64,000 nucleotides of DNA, from NCBI GenBank assembly GCA_040752005.1, contig JBFMFX010000004.1, forward strand, positions 112,128 through 176,127, read 5' to 3'. Below, piece by piece: positions 16,846-25,043 of the stretch (its first letter is position 1; the number at the start of each line of letters is the position of its first letter). The stretch is from RBG-16-66-20 sp040752005 (GTDB taxonomy: Bacteria > Pseudomonadota > Gammaproteobacteria > Burkholderiales > SG8-39). The notes beneath the pieces were generated by a model. The model was not told where the DNA came from, did not search any database, and worked only from the letters and a program-made list of their open reading frames with translations. Made by a program: the position numbers and the translations under genes.

Positions 16846-18300
16846 ATGAGCGACGAGATCCTGATCAACGTGACGCCGCAGGAAACGCGCGTCGCGGTGC
16901 TCGCCGGTGGACAGGTGCAGGAGCTGGTGATCGAGCGCACCGCGAGCCGGGGCCTCGTCGGCAATCTCTACGTCGGCAGGGTGGCGCGGGTGCTGCCGGG
17001 CATGCAGTCCGCGTTCGTCGAGATCGGGCTGGAGCGCACCGCGTTCCTGCACGTGAACGACATCTGGGAGAACCGGCGCGGCGGCACGGCGCCGCGGCCG
17101 ATCGAGAAGCTGCTCGCCGAGGGCCAGCCGCTGCTGGTGCAGGTGGTGAAGGATCCGATCGGCACCAAGGGCGCGCGGCTGTCGACGCAGATCTCGCTCG
17201 CCGGGCGGTTGCTGGTGTATCTGCCGCAGGATCCGCACATCGGCATCTCGCAGAAAATCGAGGACGAGGCGGACCGCGCCCAGCTGCGCGAGCGCCTGAG
17301 GGAGCTGCTGCCGCCGGAGGAAAAAGGCGGCTACATCCTGCGCACGGTCGCCGAGGGTGCCAGCGACGAGGAGCTCGCCGCCGACATCGCCTATCTGGCC
17401 AACCTGTGGCGCGACATCCGCGCGCGCGCGACCGGGGCGCAGCCGCCGGCGCTGGTGTACCAGGACCTCTCGCTCGCCGAGCGCGTGCTGCGCGACATGG
17501 TGACCCCGGAGGTCGCCGTGGTGCGCGTGGACTCGCGCGCGACCTTCGAGCGCCTGGCGGCCTTCGCCGCGAGCTACATGCCGGCGCTCGCCGGGCGGCT
17601 GCAGCACTACGCCGGCGAACGGCCGCTTTTCGACCTCTACCACGTCGAGGCCGAGATCGAGAAGGCGCTCGCGCGCCGCGTCGATCTGAAGTCCGGCGGC
17701 TCGCTCGTCATCGACCAGACCGAGGCGATGACCACCATTGACGTGAACACCGCCGGCTTCGTCGGCAGCCGCAGCTTTGACGACACGGTGTTCAAGACCA
17801 ACCTGGAGGCGGCGCAGGCGATCGCGCGGCAGCTGCGGCTGCGCAACCTCGGCGGCATCATCATCGTGGACTTCATCGACATGGACTGCGAGGAGCACCG
17901 CGCCGCGGTGCTGGAGGAGCTGCGCCGCTCGCTCGCGCGCGACCGCACCCGCGTGACGGTGAACGGCTTCACCGCGCTCGGGCTGGTGGAGATCACGCGC
18001 AAGCGAACGCGCGAGTCGCTCGCGCACGTGCTGTGCGAGCCCTGCCCCGTGTGCGGCGGCCGCGGCGAGGTGAAAACCGCGCGCACCGTGTGCTACGAAA
18101 TCCTGCGCGAGGTGCTGCGCGAGGCGCGGGCGTGGCCCGCCAAGGAGCTGCGCGTGCTCGCCTCGCAGCCGGTGTGCGACCTGCTGCTCGAGGAGGAATC
18201 CGGGGCGCTCGCCCTGCTCACCGACTTCATCGGGCGCCCGGTCTCGATCCAGGTCGAGCCGGGCTACACCCAGGAACAGTACGACATCGTGCTGCTGTGA
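16846..18300 (+). CDS. rng: Ribonuclease G
   Basis: 484 aa endoribonuclease of the RNase E/G family that matures the 5' end of 16S rRNA and takes part in mRNA decay. An S1 domain (about 36-125) is interrupted by the usual insertion. The catalytic metal-binding aspartates sit in MTTIDVNTAGFVG and IIIVDFIDMD. The Zn-link CPVCGGRG pair of cysteines is present. The length is that of RNase G, without the long C-terminal scaffold of RNase E. It lies directly after maf, as in E. coli, and its stop overlaps the next GTG. Confidence 0.96.
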   Translation: MSDEILINVTPQETRVAVLAGGQVQELVIERTASRGLVGNLYVGRVARVLPGMQSAFVEIGLERTAFLHVNDIWENRRGGTAPRPIEKLLAEGQPLLVQVVKDPIGTKGARLSTQISLAGRLLVYLPQDPHIGISQKIEDEADRAQLRERLRELLPPEEKGGYILRTVAEGASDEELAADIAYLANLWRDIRARATGAQPPALVYQDLSLAERVLRDMVTPEVAVVRVDSRATFERLAAFAASYMPALAGRLQHYAGERPLFDLYHVEAEIEKALARRVDLKSGGSLVIDQTEAMTTIDVNTAGFVGSRSFDDTVFKTNLEAAQAIARQLRLRNLGGIIIVDFIDMDCEEHRAAVLEELRRSLARDRTRVTVNGFTALGLVEITRKRTRESLAHVLCEPCPVCGGRGEVKTARTVCYEILREVLREARAWPAKELRVLASQPVCDLLLEEESGALALLTDFIGRPVSIQVEPGYTQEQYDIVLL

Positions 18301-19730
18301 CCGGCGCCGACGAGATCGTATTCGCGTCGGCGCGGTGGCTTGCGCGCCGGATCCGCTCGCGCGAGCTTTCGGCGCTGGAGGTGGTGCGCGCGTTCATCGC
18401 GCGGATCGAACGCACCAATCCCGTGGTGAACGCGATCGTCACCTTCGTGCCCGAGCAGGCGGCTGCGGCCGCGCGCGCGCTCGACCGCAGGCTTGCGCGC
18501 AGGAAAAGCGCGCCGCCCCCCGGGCCGCTCGCGGGACTGCCGATCGCCTACAAGGATCTCGTGCCCACGCGCGGCATCCGCACCACGTTCGGCTCGCTCG
18601 TGTACCGCGATCACGTCCCGGCCGAGGACGCACTGCTCGTCGAGCGGCTCAGGGACGCCGGCGCGATCACACTCGGCAAGACGAACACGCCGGAGTTCGG
18701 CGCCGGCAGCCAGACCTTCAACCGCGTCTTCGGCGTCACCCGCAACCCCTACGACCTCACCAAGACCGCCGGCGGGTCCTCGGGCGGGGCCGCCGCCGCG
18801 GTCGCCTGCGGCATGCTGCCCTTCGCCGACGGCTCGGACCTCGCCGCGAGTCTGCGCAACCCCGCCAACTACTGCAACGTCGTCGGCTTTCGGCCCACGC
18901 CTGGCCGCGTGCCTTCGTATCCGGCGGCGAACGCCTGGGACACGCTGGCGGTGCTCGGTCCGATCGCGCGCTCGGTATCCGATTGCGCGTTCCTGCTCGC
19001 CGCGATGGCGGGTCCGGATCCGCGCGCGCCGGTCTCGATCCCCGAGCCCGGGCGCGTGTTCCTGCGGCCGCTGGCGCGCGACTTTCGCGGCGTGCGCGTC
19101 GCCTGGTCGCCCGACCTCGGCGGCCTGCCGATGGATGCACGCGTGCGTGCAGCCCTCGCGCACGCGCCGCGCGTGCTCGAAGAACTCGGCTGCCTCGTCG
19201 AGGAGGCATGCCCGGATTTTTCCGGCGCCACCGAGGCGTTCGAAACCCTGCGCGCGGTCGCGTTCGCGCAGCGCTACGCGCCGCTGCTCGCCGGGCACCG
19301 CGCCGAGCTGAAGGACACGGTGATCTGGAACATCGAGCAGGGACTGGCGCTGGACGGCGCGAGGCTCGCGCGCGCGCACGCCTTGCGCACCGAGCTCTTT
19401 CACCGCATGCGCCGGTTCCTGGAGAAGTACGAGTTTCTCGCCTGCCCGGTCAACCCGCTGCCGCCGTTTCCGGTCGAGCAGGAATACCCGGTCGAGATCG
19501 CCGGCGTCGCGATGGGCAACTACCTCGACTGGATGAAGAGCTGCTACTACGTGACGATCACCGGCCATCCGGCGATCTCGGTGCCGGCGGCGTTCACGTC
19601 CGACACGCCGCCGCTTCCGGTGGGCCTGCAGATCGTCGGGCGCTACCGGGACGACTTCGGCGTGCTGCAGCTCGCGCACGCGTTCGAGCGCGCGACACGC
19701 GCCGCCCGCCGGCGCCCTACTTTGCCTTAG
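18297..19730 (+). CDS. Amidase-signature-family hydrolase
   Basis: 477 aa. Contains the Ser-cisSer-Lys triad of the family: K86 in AYKDLV, cis-Ser S161 in AGGSSGGAA and nucleophile S185 in DLAASLRNP. The usual GGS before the nucleophile is AAS here. The protein carries no tRNA-dependent features and a separate gatA is present at 37952, so it is a metabolic amidase; the substrate cannot be told from sequence. The GTG start overlaps the rng stop (GTGA). It meets the convergent peroxidase-related gene tail to tail with a 14-bp overlap. Confidence 0.9.
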   Translation: MTGADEIVFASARWLARRIRSRELSALEVVRAFIARIERTNPVVNAIVTFVPEQAAAAARALDRRLARRKSAPPPGPLAGLPIAYKDLVPTRGIRTTFGSLVYRDHVPAEDALLVERLRDAGAITLGKTNTPEFGAGSQTFNRVFGVTRNPYDLTKTAGGSSGGAAAAVACGMLPFADGSDLAASLRNPANYCNVVGFRPTPGRVPSYPAANAWDTLAVLGPIARSVSDCAFLLAAMAGPDPRAPVSIPEPGRVFLRPLARDFRGVRVAWSPDLGGLPMDARVRAALAHAPRVLEELGCLVEEACPDFSGATEAFETLRAVAFAQRYAPLLAGHRAELKDTVIWNIEQGLALDGARLARAHALRTELFHRMRRFLEKYEFLACPVNPLPPFPVEQEYPVEIAGVAMGNYLDWMKSCYYVTITGHPAISVPAAFTSDTPPLPVGLQIVGRYRDDFGVLQLAHAFERATRAARRRPTLP

Positions 19731-20313
19731 GCAGGCGCCCCATCAGGTAGAACTCGTCGTTCGGCCGCATCGCCGAGACGTTGGCGAGGCGGTTGGACAG
19801 GGCGAAGAACGCCGCGATCGCGGCGATATCCCAGATGTCGTCGTCGGTGAAGCCGTGCGCGCGCAGCGCCTCGAAGTCGGATTCGCCCACCGCCTGCGAT
19901 TCGAGCGCCACCTTGAGCGCGAAATCGAGCATCGCCCGCTGGCGCGGCGTGACCTCGGCGCGGCGCGGGTTGACCGCGAGCTGGTCGGCGAGAAGGGGAT
20001 TTTTCGAGCGGATGCGCAGGATCGCGCCGTGCGCGACGACGCAATACAGGCAGTCGTTCGCGCCCGAGGTCGCGACCACGATCATCTCGCGTTCGGCCTT
20101 GGTGAGCGTGCGGCGCGCATCCGGCTCGACCTCCATCAGCGCATCGTGGTAGGCGACGAACGCGCGCCACTCGGCCGGCCGGTGCGCGAGCGCGAGAAAG
20201 ACGTTCGGCACGAAGCCGAGCTTCTCCTGCACCGCGAGGATCCGGGCCCGGATGTCCTCCGGCAGCGCGCCGAGATCCGGGACCGGAAAGCGGCTGATCG
20301 GCTTCGTGCTCAT
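19717..20313 (-). CDS. Peroxidase-related AhpD/carboxymuconolactone-decarboxylase-like protein
   Basis: 198 aa, cytoplasmic. The redox motif CLYCVVAHG gives C88-x2-C91-x3-H95, the AhpD-type catalytic arrangement for thiol-dependent peroxide reduction. The surrounding helices (TKAEREMIVVATSGAND) match the uncharacterised peroxidase-related branch of this family. The ATG at 20313 is used because the family begins shortly before the FPVPDL segment. It ends 14 bases downstream of the Bug gene start in the same direction, so the two may share a transcript. Confidence 0.88.
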   Translation of the reverse strand: MSTKPISRFPVPDLGALPEDIRARILAVQEKLGFVPNVFLALAHRPAEWRAFVAYHDALMEVEPDARRTLTKAEREMIVVATSGANDCLYCVVAHGAILRIRSKNPLLADQLAVNPRRAEVTPRQRAMLDFALKVALESQAVGESDFEALRAHGFTDDDIWDIAAIAAFFALSNRLANVSAMRPNDEFYLMGRLPKAK

Positions 20314-20326
20314 GCGCGCCTCGCCC

Positions 20327-21301
20327 TCAGTCGGCGTACACCCCTGCCTTCCTGATGATCGGCCCCCACTTCTCGATCTCGGCCTTGAGGTGCGCGGCAA
20401 GGGCGGCCGGAGTCGCTTTCTCGGGCGGATAGGCGGTCGCGCCCAGTTCGGCGAAGCGCTTGTTGACCTCGGGATCCTTCACCGCGGCCTGCAGCGCGGC
20501 GACCAGCCTGTCCATCGCTTCCTTCGGCGTGCCCTTGGGCGCGTAAAGCGCATGCCAGATGCCGACCTCGAAGCCCTTCAGGCCGAGCTCCTGCAGCGTC
20601 GGCACCTCGGGCAGCGACGGCACGCGCTTCGCCGCGGTGACGGCATAGACCTTCACCTTGCCCGCCTTGATCTGCGCGGTGGTGTTGGTCGTCTGGTCGC
20701 ACATGAAGTCCACCTGAGCGCCGAGCAGATCGTTCATCGCCGGCGCGGTGCCCTTGTACGGCACGGTGAGCAGGTCGGTCTCGATCGCGCTCATGAACAG
20801 CATGCCGCACAGGTGCGAGGCCGCGCCGACGCCGGCGTTGGCGTAGGTGATCTTCTCCTTGTTCGCCTTGATGTAGGCGAGGAACTCCTTGAAGTCCTTG
20901 GCCGGAAAATTGCCGCGCGCGATGATCGTCATTGGCACGTCGTTGATCAGGCCGATGTACTCGAAGTCGGTGAGCGGGTTGTAGCGCAACTGGCGGTACA
21001 GCGCCGGCGTGGTCGCCATGCCGATGTGGTGAATGAGGATCGTGTAACCGTCGGGCTTGGCGTTTTTCACCACTTCGGGGCCGAGGATGCCGCCCGCGCT
21101 CGGGCGGTTTTCGACCACCACCGCCTGTCCGAGCGACTTCTGCATCGCCTGCGCCACCACGCGCGCGACGGTGTCGGTCGGGCCGCCCGCGGCGTAGGGA
21201 ACGACCATCGTGATCGAGCGCGTCGGATACTGCTGCGCGAACGCACTGGCGGCAAAGGCCGCAAGCAGCGCGAATGCGGCCGATAGCATGCGGTTGTACA
21301 T
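20327..21301 (-). CDS. Bug-family tripartite tricarboxylate transporter substrate-binding protein (TctC-like)
   Basis: 324 aa periplasmic receptor. The signal peptide (1-22, ends in AFAQ) is followed by YPTRSITMVVPYAAGGPTD and VVENRPSAGG, hallmarks of Bug proteins, and the complete C-terminal lobe. It would bind a small carboxylate for a TctAB pump, but no tctA/tctB genes are near. The ATG at 21301 is supported by AAGGAGG eight bases upstream, which rules out the longer in-frame start at 21358. Confidence 0.95.
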   Translation of the reverse strand: MYNRMLSAAFALLAAFAASAFAQQYPTRSITMVVPYAAGGPTDTVARVVAQAMQKSLGQAVVVENRPSAGGILGPEVVKNAKPDGYTILIHHIGMATTPALYRQLRYNPLTDFEYIGLINDVPMTIIARGNFPAKDFKEFLAYIKANKEKITYANAGVGAASHLCGMLFMSAIETDLLTVPYKGTAPAMNDLLGAQVDFMCDQTTNTTAQIKAGKVKVYAVTAAKRVPSLPEVPTLQELGLKGFEVGIWHALYAPKGTPKEAMDRLVAALQAAVKDPEVNKRFAELGATAYPPEKATPAALAAHLKAEIEKWGPIIRKAGVYAD

Positions 21302-21406
21302 GAACGGAACCTCCTTGGAATCGGTTGCCGAGGACGAGCGCGCGAGCTTAAGCGCCACGTGCCGACCGCCCCTTGATTTCGGTCAACTCGCCTGCTGCGC
21401 GAGAGC

Positions 21407-21483
21407 TGGCGCGCCCGGCGGGATTCGAACCCACGACCCTTGGCTTCGGAGGCCAATACTCTGATCCGCTGAGCTACGGGCGC
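21407..21483 (-). tRNA. tRNA-Arg (anticodon CCG)
   Basis: 77 nt including an encoded CCA. The seven-base acceptor stem GCGCCCG/CGGGCGC, the D arm GCTC/GAGT, the anticodon stem TTGGC/GCCAA around loop CTCCGAA, and the TTCGAAT T-loop are all present, with discriminator G. The anticodon CCG reads CGG codons, which are common in this GC-rich genome. Its 5' end is at 21483, about 60 bp from the divergent cytochrome gene. Confidence 0.97.
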
Positions 21484-21546
21484 TGGCTGGGAACTCGCGC
21501 TAAAATCAGCATTTTACCAGCACCGCCGCAGAGAAAGAGCCGCCGC

Positions 21547-22065
21547 ATGAGCGAGCAACAACATTCCTCCTTCATCAAGACGCCGCAGCAACTGATCGTG
21601 GTCGTGCTGCTCGCGTTCCTCGTGCCGGTCTTCGGCATCGTGATGATCGTGCAACTGGTCGCCAACCGGCCGAAGGCCGATCCGGCGGCGATGACGCCGG
21701 AGGCGATCGCCGCGCGCATCCAGCCGGTCGGGCGCGTCGAGTTCGGCGAAGCGGGCAGGACGGCCGCCGGCCCGCGCAGCGGCGAGGAGATCGTCAAGGC
21801 GGTGTGCTCGGCCTGTCACGCGACCGGGGCCGCCGGCGCGCCGAAGATCGGCGACAAGGCCGCGTGGGCGCCGCTCATCAAAAAGGGACTGGACAAGATG
21901 CTCGCGGCGGCGATCAAGGGCGAGAAAGCGATGCCGCCGCGCGGCGGCGCCACCGATCTTTCGGACTTCGAGCTCGCGCGCGCGATCGTGTACATGGCGA
22001 ACCAGTCCGGCGGCAGCCTGAAGGAACCCGCCGAAGCGGCCGCGAAGCCGGCTGCGAAAAAATAG
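21547..22065 (+). CDS. Membrane-anchored c-type cytochrome (cytochrome c5-like)
   Basis: 172 aa. One N-terminal membrane helix (about 15-37) anchors a periplasmic haem domain. The haem-binding CSACH gives C87, C90 and H91, and the likely axial methionine is M129 in KAMPPRGG. The domain resembles the small cytochrome c5 group that carries electrons in respiratory chains. A short Ala/Lys-rich tail follows. ATG at 21547 is the first start that keeps the helix. It lies next to tRNA-Arg and before gshA. Confidence 0.93.
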   Translation: MSEQQHSSFIKTPQQLIVVVLLAFLVPVFGIVMIVQLVANRPKADPAAMTPEAIAARIQPVGRVEFGEAGRTAAGPRSGEEIVKAVCSACHATGAAGAPKIGDKAAWAPLIKKGLDKMLAAAIKGEKAMPPRGGATDLSDFELARAIVYMANQSGGSLKEPAEAAAKPAAKK

Positions 22066-22117
22066 CCGGATCGGGGCACGCGGCGACGCCGCGCGCCCCG
22101 TCCCCGGTGGCGACTCC

Positions 22118-23413
22118 ATGGTCCCGCATCTCACCACCGCGCTCACCGGCCCGCTGCTGGAGCTGGAGCAGCGGATCCTGGACGGCTCGACCGCGATCGA
22201 GCGCTGGCTGCGGCTGTGGTGGCAGCGGCACGAGCCACCGTTCTACAGCTCCGTGGACCTGCGCAACTCCGGTTTCAAGCTCGCGCCGGTGGACACGAAT
22301 CTTTTCCCCGGAGGCTTCAACAACCTCAATCCCGCGTTCATCCCGCTCGCGGTGCAGGCGGCCGCCTCGCTCATCGAGCGGTTGTGCCCGGACGCGAAGA
22401 ACCTGCTGCTCATCCCGGAGAGCCACACGCGCAACCGCTGGTATCTGGAGAACGTCGCGGTGCTGACGGCGATCCTGCGCCAGACGGGGCTGGAGGTGCG
22501 CCTGGGCAGCCTCAATCCGGACGTCACGGCTGCGACCGAGCTGGAAACGGCCACCGGCAGGCGCGTGGTCGTCGAGCCGCTGCGCCGCTCGGGCGAGCGG
22601 CTCGGGCTGGAAGGTTTTGATCCGTGCGTGATCCTGCTGAACAACGACCTCTCGGCCGGTGTACCGGACATCCTGCGCGGCCTGAAAGGGCAGGTGCTCG
22701 TGCCGCCGCTGCACGCCGGCTGGGCGACGCGGCTGAAGTCGCAGCACTTCGCCGCCTATGACGACGTCGCCGCCGAGTTCGCGCAGCTGCTGAAAATAGA
22801 CCCCTGGCTCATCAACCCCTACCACGCCCAGTGCGGCGAGATCGACTTCCAGACGCGCGCGGGCGAAGAGTGCCTCGCGTCCAACGTCGCCATGCTGCTG
22901 GAGAAGATTCGGATGAAGTACCTCGAGTACGGCATCCGCGAGAAGCCGTTCGTCGCGGTGAAAGCCGACGCCGGCACCTACGGCATGGGCGTGATGATGG
23001 TGCGCGACCCCGCCGAAGTGCGCGATCTCAACCGCCGCCAGCGCAACCGCATGGCGGTCGTGAAGGAGGGCCTGGTGGTGAGCAACGTCATCATCCAGGA
23101 GGGCGTGGCGACGATGGAGCGCATCGAGGACAAGGTCGCCGAGCCGGTCGTGTACATGATCGGCCCGCACGTGATCGGGGGGTTTTACCGCGTGCACGGC
23201 GCGCGCGGCGCCGAGGACAACCTGAACGCCCCCGGCATGCACTTCGTGCCGCTCGCCTTCGAGGACTCGTGCACGCTGCCCGACCCGCACGCGGCGTGCG
23301 ACGCCCCGCCCAACCGCTTTTACGCCTACGGCGTGATCGGCCGGCTCGCGGCCGCCGGCGCCGCGCTCGAGCTGGAGCGCACCGCGCCGCGGGCCGCCGC
23401 GGCGGCAGCCTGA
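22118..23413 (+). CDS. gshA: Glutamate--cysteine ligase (ferrooxidans-type)
   Basis: 431 aa. Joins glutamate and cysteine with ATP to give gamma-glutamylcysteine, the first step of glutathione synthesis. It belongs to the group found in Acidithiobacillus and many Betaproteobacteria rather than the E. coli group, recognised by NSGFKLAPVDTNLFPGGFNN near residue 50 and VKADAGTYGMGVMMV further on. The end is Ala-rich. It sits directly before gshB, as is usual for this type. Confidence 0.94.
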   Translation: MVPHLTTALTGPLLELEQRILDGSTAIERWLRLWWQRHEPPFYSSVDLRNSGFKLAPVDTNLFPGGFNNLNPAFIPLAVQAAASLIERLCPDAKNLLLIPESHTRNRWYLENVAVLTAILRQTGLEVRLGSLNPDVTAATELETATGRRVVVEPLRRSGERLGLEGFDPCVILLNNDLSAGVPDILRGLKGQVLVPPLHAGWATRLKSQHFAAYDDVAAEFAQLLKIDPWLINPYHAQCGEIDFQTRAGEECLASNVAMLLEKIRMKYLEYGIREKPFVAVKADAGTYGMGVMMVRDPAEVRDLNRRQRNRMAVVKEGLVVSNVIIQEGVATMERIEDKVAEPVVYMIGPHVIGGFYRVHGARGAEDNLNAPGMHFVPLAFEDSCTLPDPHAACDAPPNRFYAYGVIGRLAAAGAALELERTAPRAAAAAA

Positions 23414-23429
23414 GCGGCCCTGTTGCGGC

Positions 23430-24383
23430 GTGAAGCTGCTGTTCGTCATTGATCCCCCGCAGACGCTGAAGGCGTACAAGGACACCTCGGTCGCGATGAT
23501 GCGCGCGGCGCAGGCGCGCGGCCACGAGGTGTACGTGTGCGGCACCGAGACGCTGCGCTTCGAAGCGGGCGCGGTGCGCGCCGAGGCGAGCCGCATCGCG
23601 CTCACCGACAACGACGAGGACTGGTACCGCGCGCGCCCGGCCGGCGAGGCCCTGCTGGCGCAATTCGACGCGGTGCTGATGCGCAAGGACCCGCCCTTCG
23701 ACCTCGAGTACGTCACCGCGACGTGGCTGCTGTCGCTCGCCGAACGCGAGGGCGCGCGCGTGTTCAACCGCCCGGCGGCGGTGCGCGACCAGAACGAAAA
23801 GATCGGCATCCTGGAATTTCCGCAGTTCACCGCGCCGACGATGGTGACGCGCGAGCCGCATCGCCTGCACGCCTTCATTGACGCCGAGGGCGACGTCATC
23901 CTCAAGCGCCTGGACTCGATGGGCGGCGAGAGCATTTTCCGCGTGACGCGCGGCGACCCCAACCGCAACGCGATCGTCGAGGTGATGGCGCAGGGGGGCA
24001 GCCGCTCGGTGATGGCGCAGCGCTACCTGCCGCAGATCCGCGAGGGCGACAAGCGCGTGCTGCTGATCGACGGCAAGGTGGTGCCGTACTGTCTTGCGCG
24101 CTTGCCGCGGCCCGGCGAGACGCGCGCCAACCTCGCCGCCGGCGGCACCGGGGTGGCGCGGCCGCTCTCGGCGCGCGATCGCGAGATCGCCGAGCACGTC
24201 GGCCCGGTGCTCGCGGCGCGCGGGCTGCTGCTGGTGGGCCTGGACGTGATCGGCGACTGGCTGACCGAGGTCAACGTCACCAGTCCGACGTGCTTTCGCG
24301 AGATCCAGGACCAGACCGGCTTCGACGTCGCCGGCATGTTCCTCGATGCGCTGCAAGCCAAGGTGCGCTCGGCGACGCGATGA
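23430..24383 (+). CDS. gshB: Glutathione synthetase
   Basis: 317 aa ATP-grasp ligase adding glycine to gamma-glutamylcysteine. The N-terminal FVIDPPQTLKAYKDTS segment, the ATP-binding ILKRLDSMGGESIFRV and the catalytic GDWLTEVNVTSPT are all present; length equals E. coli GshB (316). The GTG at 23430 gives the standard MKLLFVIDP beginning. The stop overlaps the ATG of the PTS gene (ATGA), so glutathione and PTS genes are probably translated from one message. Confidence 0.97.
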   Translation: MKLLFVIDPPQTLKAYKDTSVAMMRAAQARGHEVYVCGTETLRFEAGAVRAEASRIALTDNDEDWYRARPAGEALLAQFDAVLMRKDPPFDLEYVTATWLLSLAEREGARVFNRPAAVRDQNEKIGILEFPQFTAPTMVTREPHRLHAFIDAEGDVILKRLDSMGGESIFRVTRGDPNRNAIVEVMAQGGSRSVMAQRYLPQIREGDKRVLLIDGKVVPYCLARLPRPGETRANLAAGGTGVARPLSARDREIAEHVGPVLAARGLLLVGLDVIGDWLTEVNVTSPTCFREIQDQTGFDVAGMFLDALQAKVRSATR

Positions 24384-24787
24384 TCGGCGTGCTCATCATT
24401 TCGCACGGGGCGCTGGGCGAGACGCTGATCCAGTCGGCGAGCCACATGCTCGGCGGCCCGCTCGCCGGTGTGCGCGCGCTCGCGGTGAGCGCCCGGGACG
24501 ATCCGCAGGTCGTGCTCGAGCGCGCGCGCGAGCTGGTGCGACAGCTCGACGAGGGCGAGGGCGTGATCGTGCTCGCCGACATCTACGGCGCGACGCCGGG
24601 CAACATCGCGCTCAAGCTCCTCCAGCCCGGACGCGTCGAGGGCGTCTCGGGCGTCAACCTGCCGATGCTGGTGCGCGTGCTCACCTACCGCGGGCGCGGC
24701 CTCGCGGTCGCGGTCGAAAAGGCGATTTCCGGCGGCACCGAAGGGGTGGTGCACATGACCACCGACTGTTGCAATGGCAAGCATTGA
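24380..24787 (+). CDS. PTS mannose-family EIIA protein
   Basis: 135 aa. The phosphorylatable His9 is in IISHG and the domain has the layout of the mannose-class IIA fold (LADIYGATPGN loop). With HPr and EI downstream and no IIB or IIC in the window, it is likely part of a regulatory phosphorelay rather than a sugar importer, as in many Betaproteobacteria. It overlaps gshB by four bases and ptsH by 14. Confidence 0.92.
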   Translation: MIGVLIISHGALGETLIQSASHMLGGPLAGVRALAVSARDDPQVVLERARELVRQLDEGEGVIVLADIYGATPGNIALKLLQPGRVEGVSGVNLPMLVRVLTYRGRGLAVAVEKAISGGTEGVVHMTTDCCNGKH

Positions 24788-25043
24788 GGTCGAGATCGTC
24801 AACAAGCTCGGGTTGCACGCGCGCGCCTCGGCCAAGCTGACGCAAACCGCCGGCAACTTTTCCTCCGAGATCTGGCTCTCGCGCAACGGCCGGCGCGTGA
24901 ACGCGAAGAGCATCATGGGCGTGATGATGCTCGCCGCCGGGCAGGGCACGCGCCTGACCATCGAGGCGCAGGGCCCCGACGCCGAGGCGGCGATCGCCGC
25001 CCTGGCGAAGCTGATCGCCGAGCGCTTTGGCGAGGGCGAATGA
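24774..25043 (+). CDS. ptsH: Phosphocarrier protein HPr
   Basis: 89 aa. Carries phosphate from EI to EIIA. The active-site His15 is in KLGLHARASAK and the regulatory serine position is S46 in NAKSIMGVM, the site used by HPr kinase where that enzyme exists. The length matches the family. It overlaps the upstream IIA gene by 14 bases and the ptsI start by ATGA. Confidence 0.97.
   Translation: MASIEVEIVNKLGLHARASAKLTQTAGNFSSEIWLSRNGRRVNAKSIMGVMMLAAGQGTRLTIEAQGPDAEAAIAALAKLIAERFGEGE

Noticed and set aside
21407..21483. tRNA-Arg as an integration site
   Set aside because: No repeated 3' tRNA end, integrase gene or element was found on either side.
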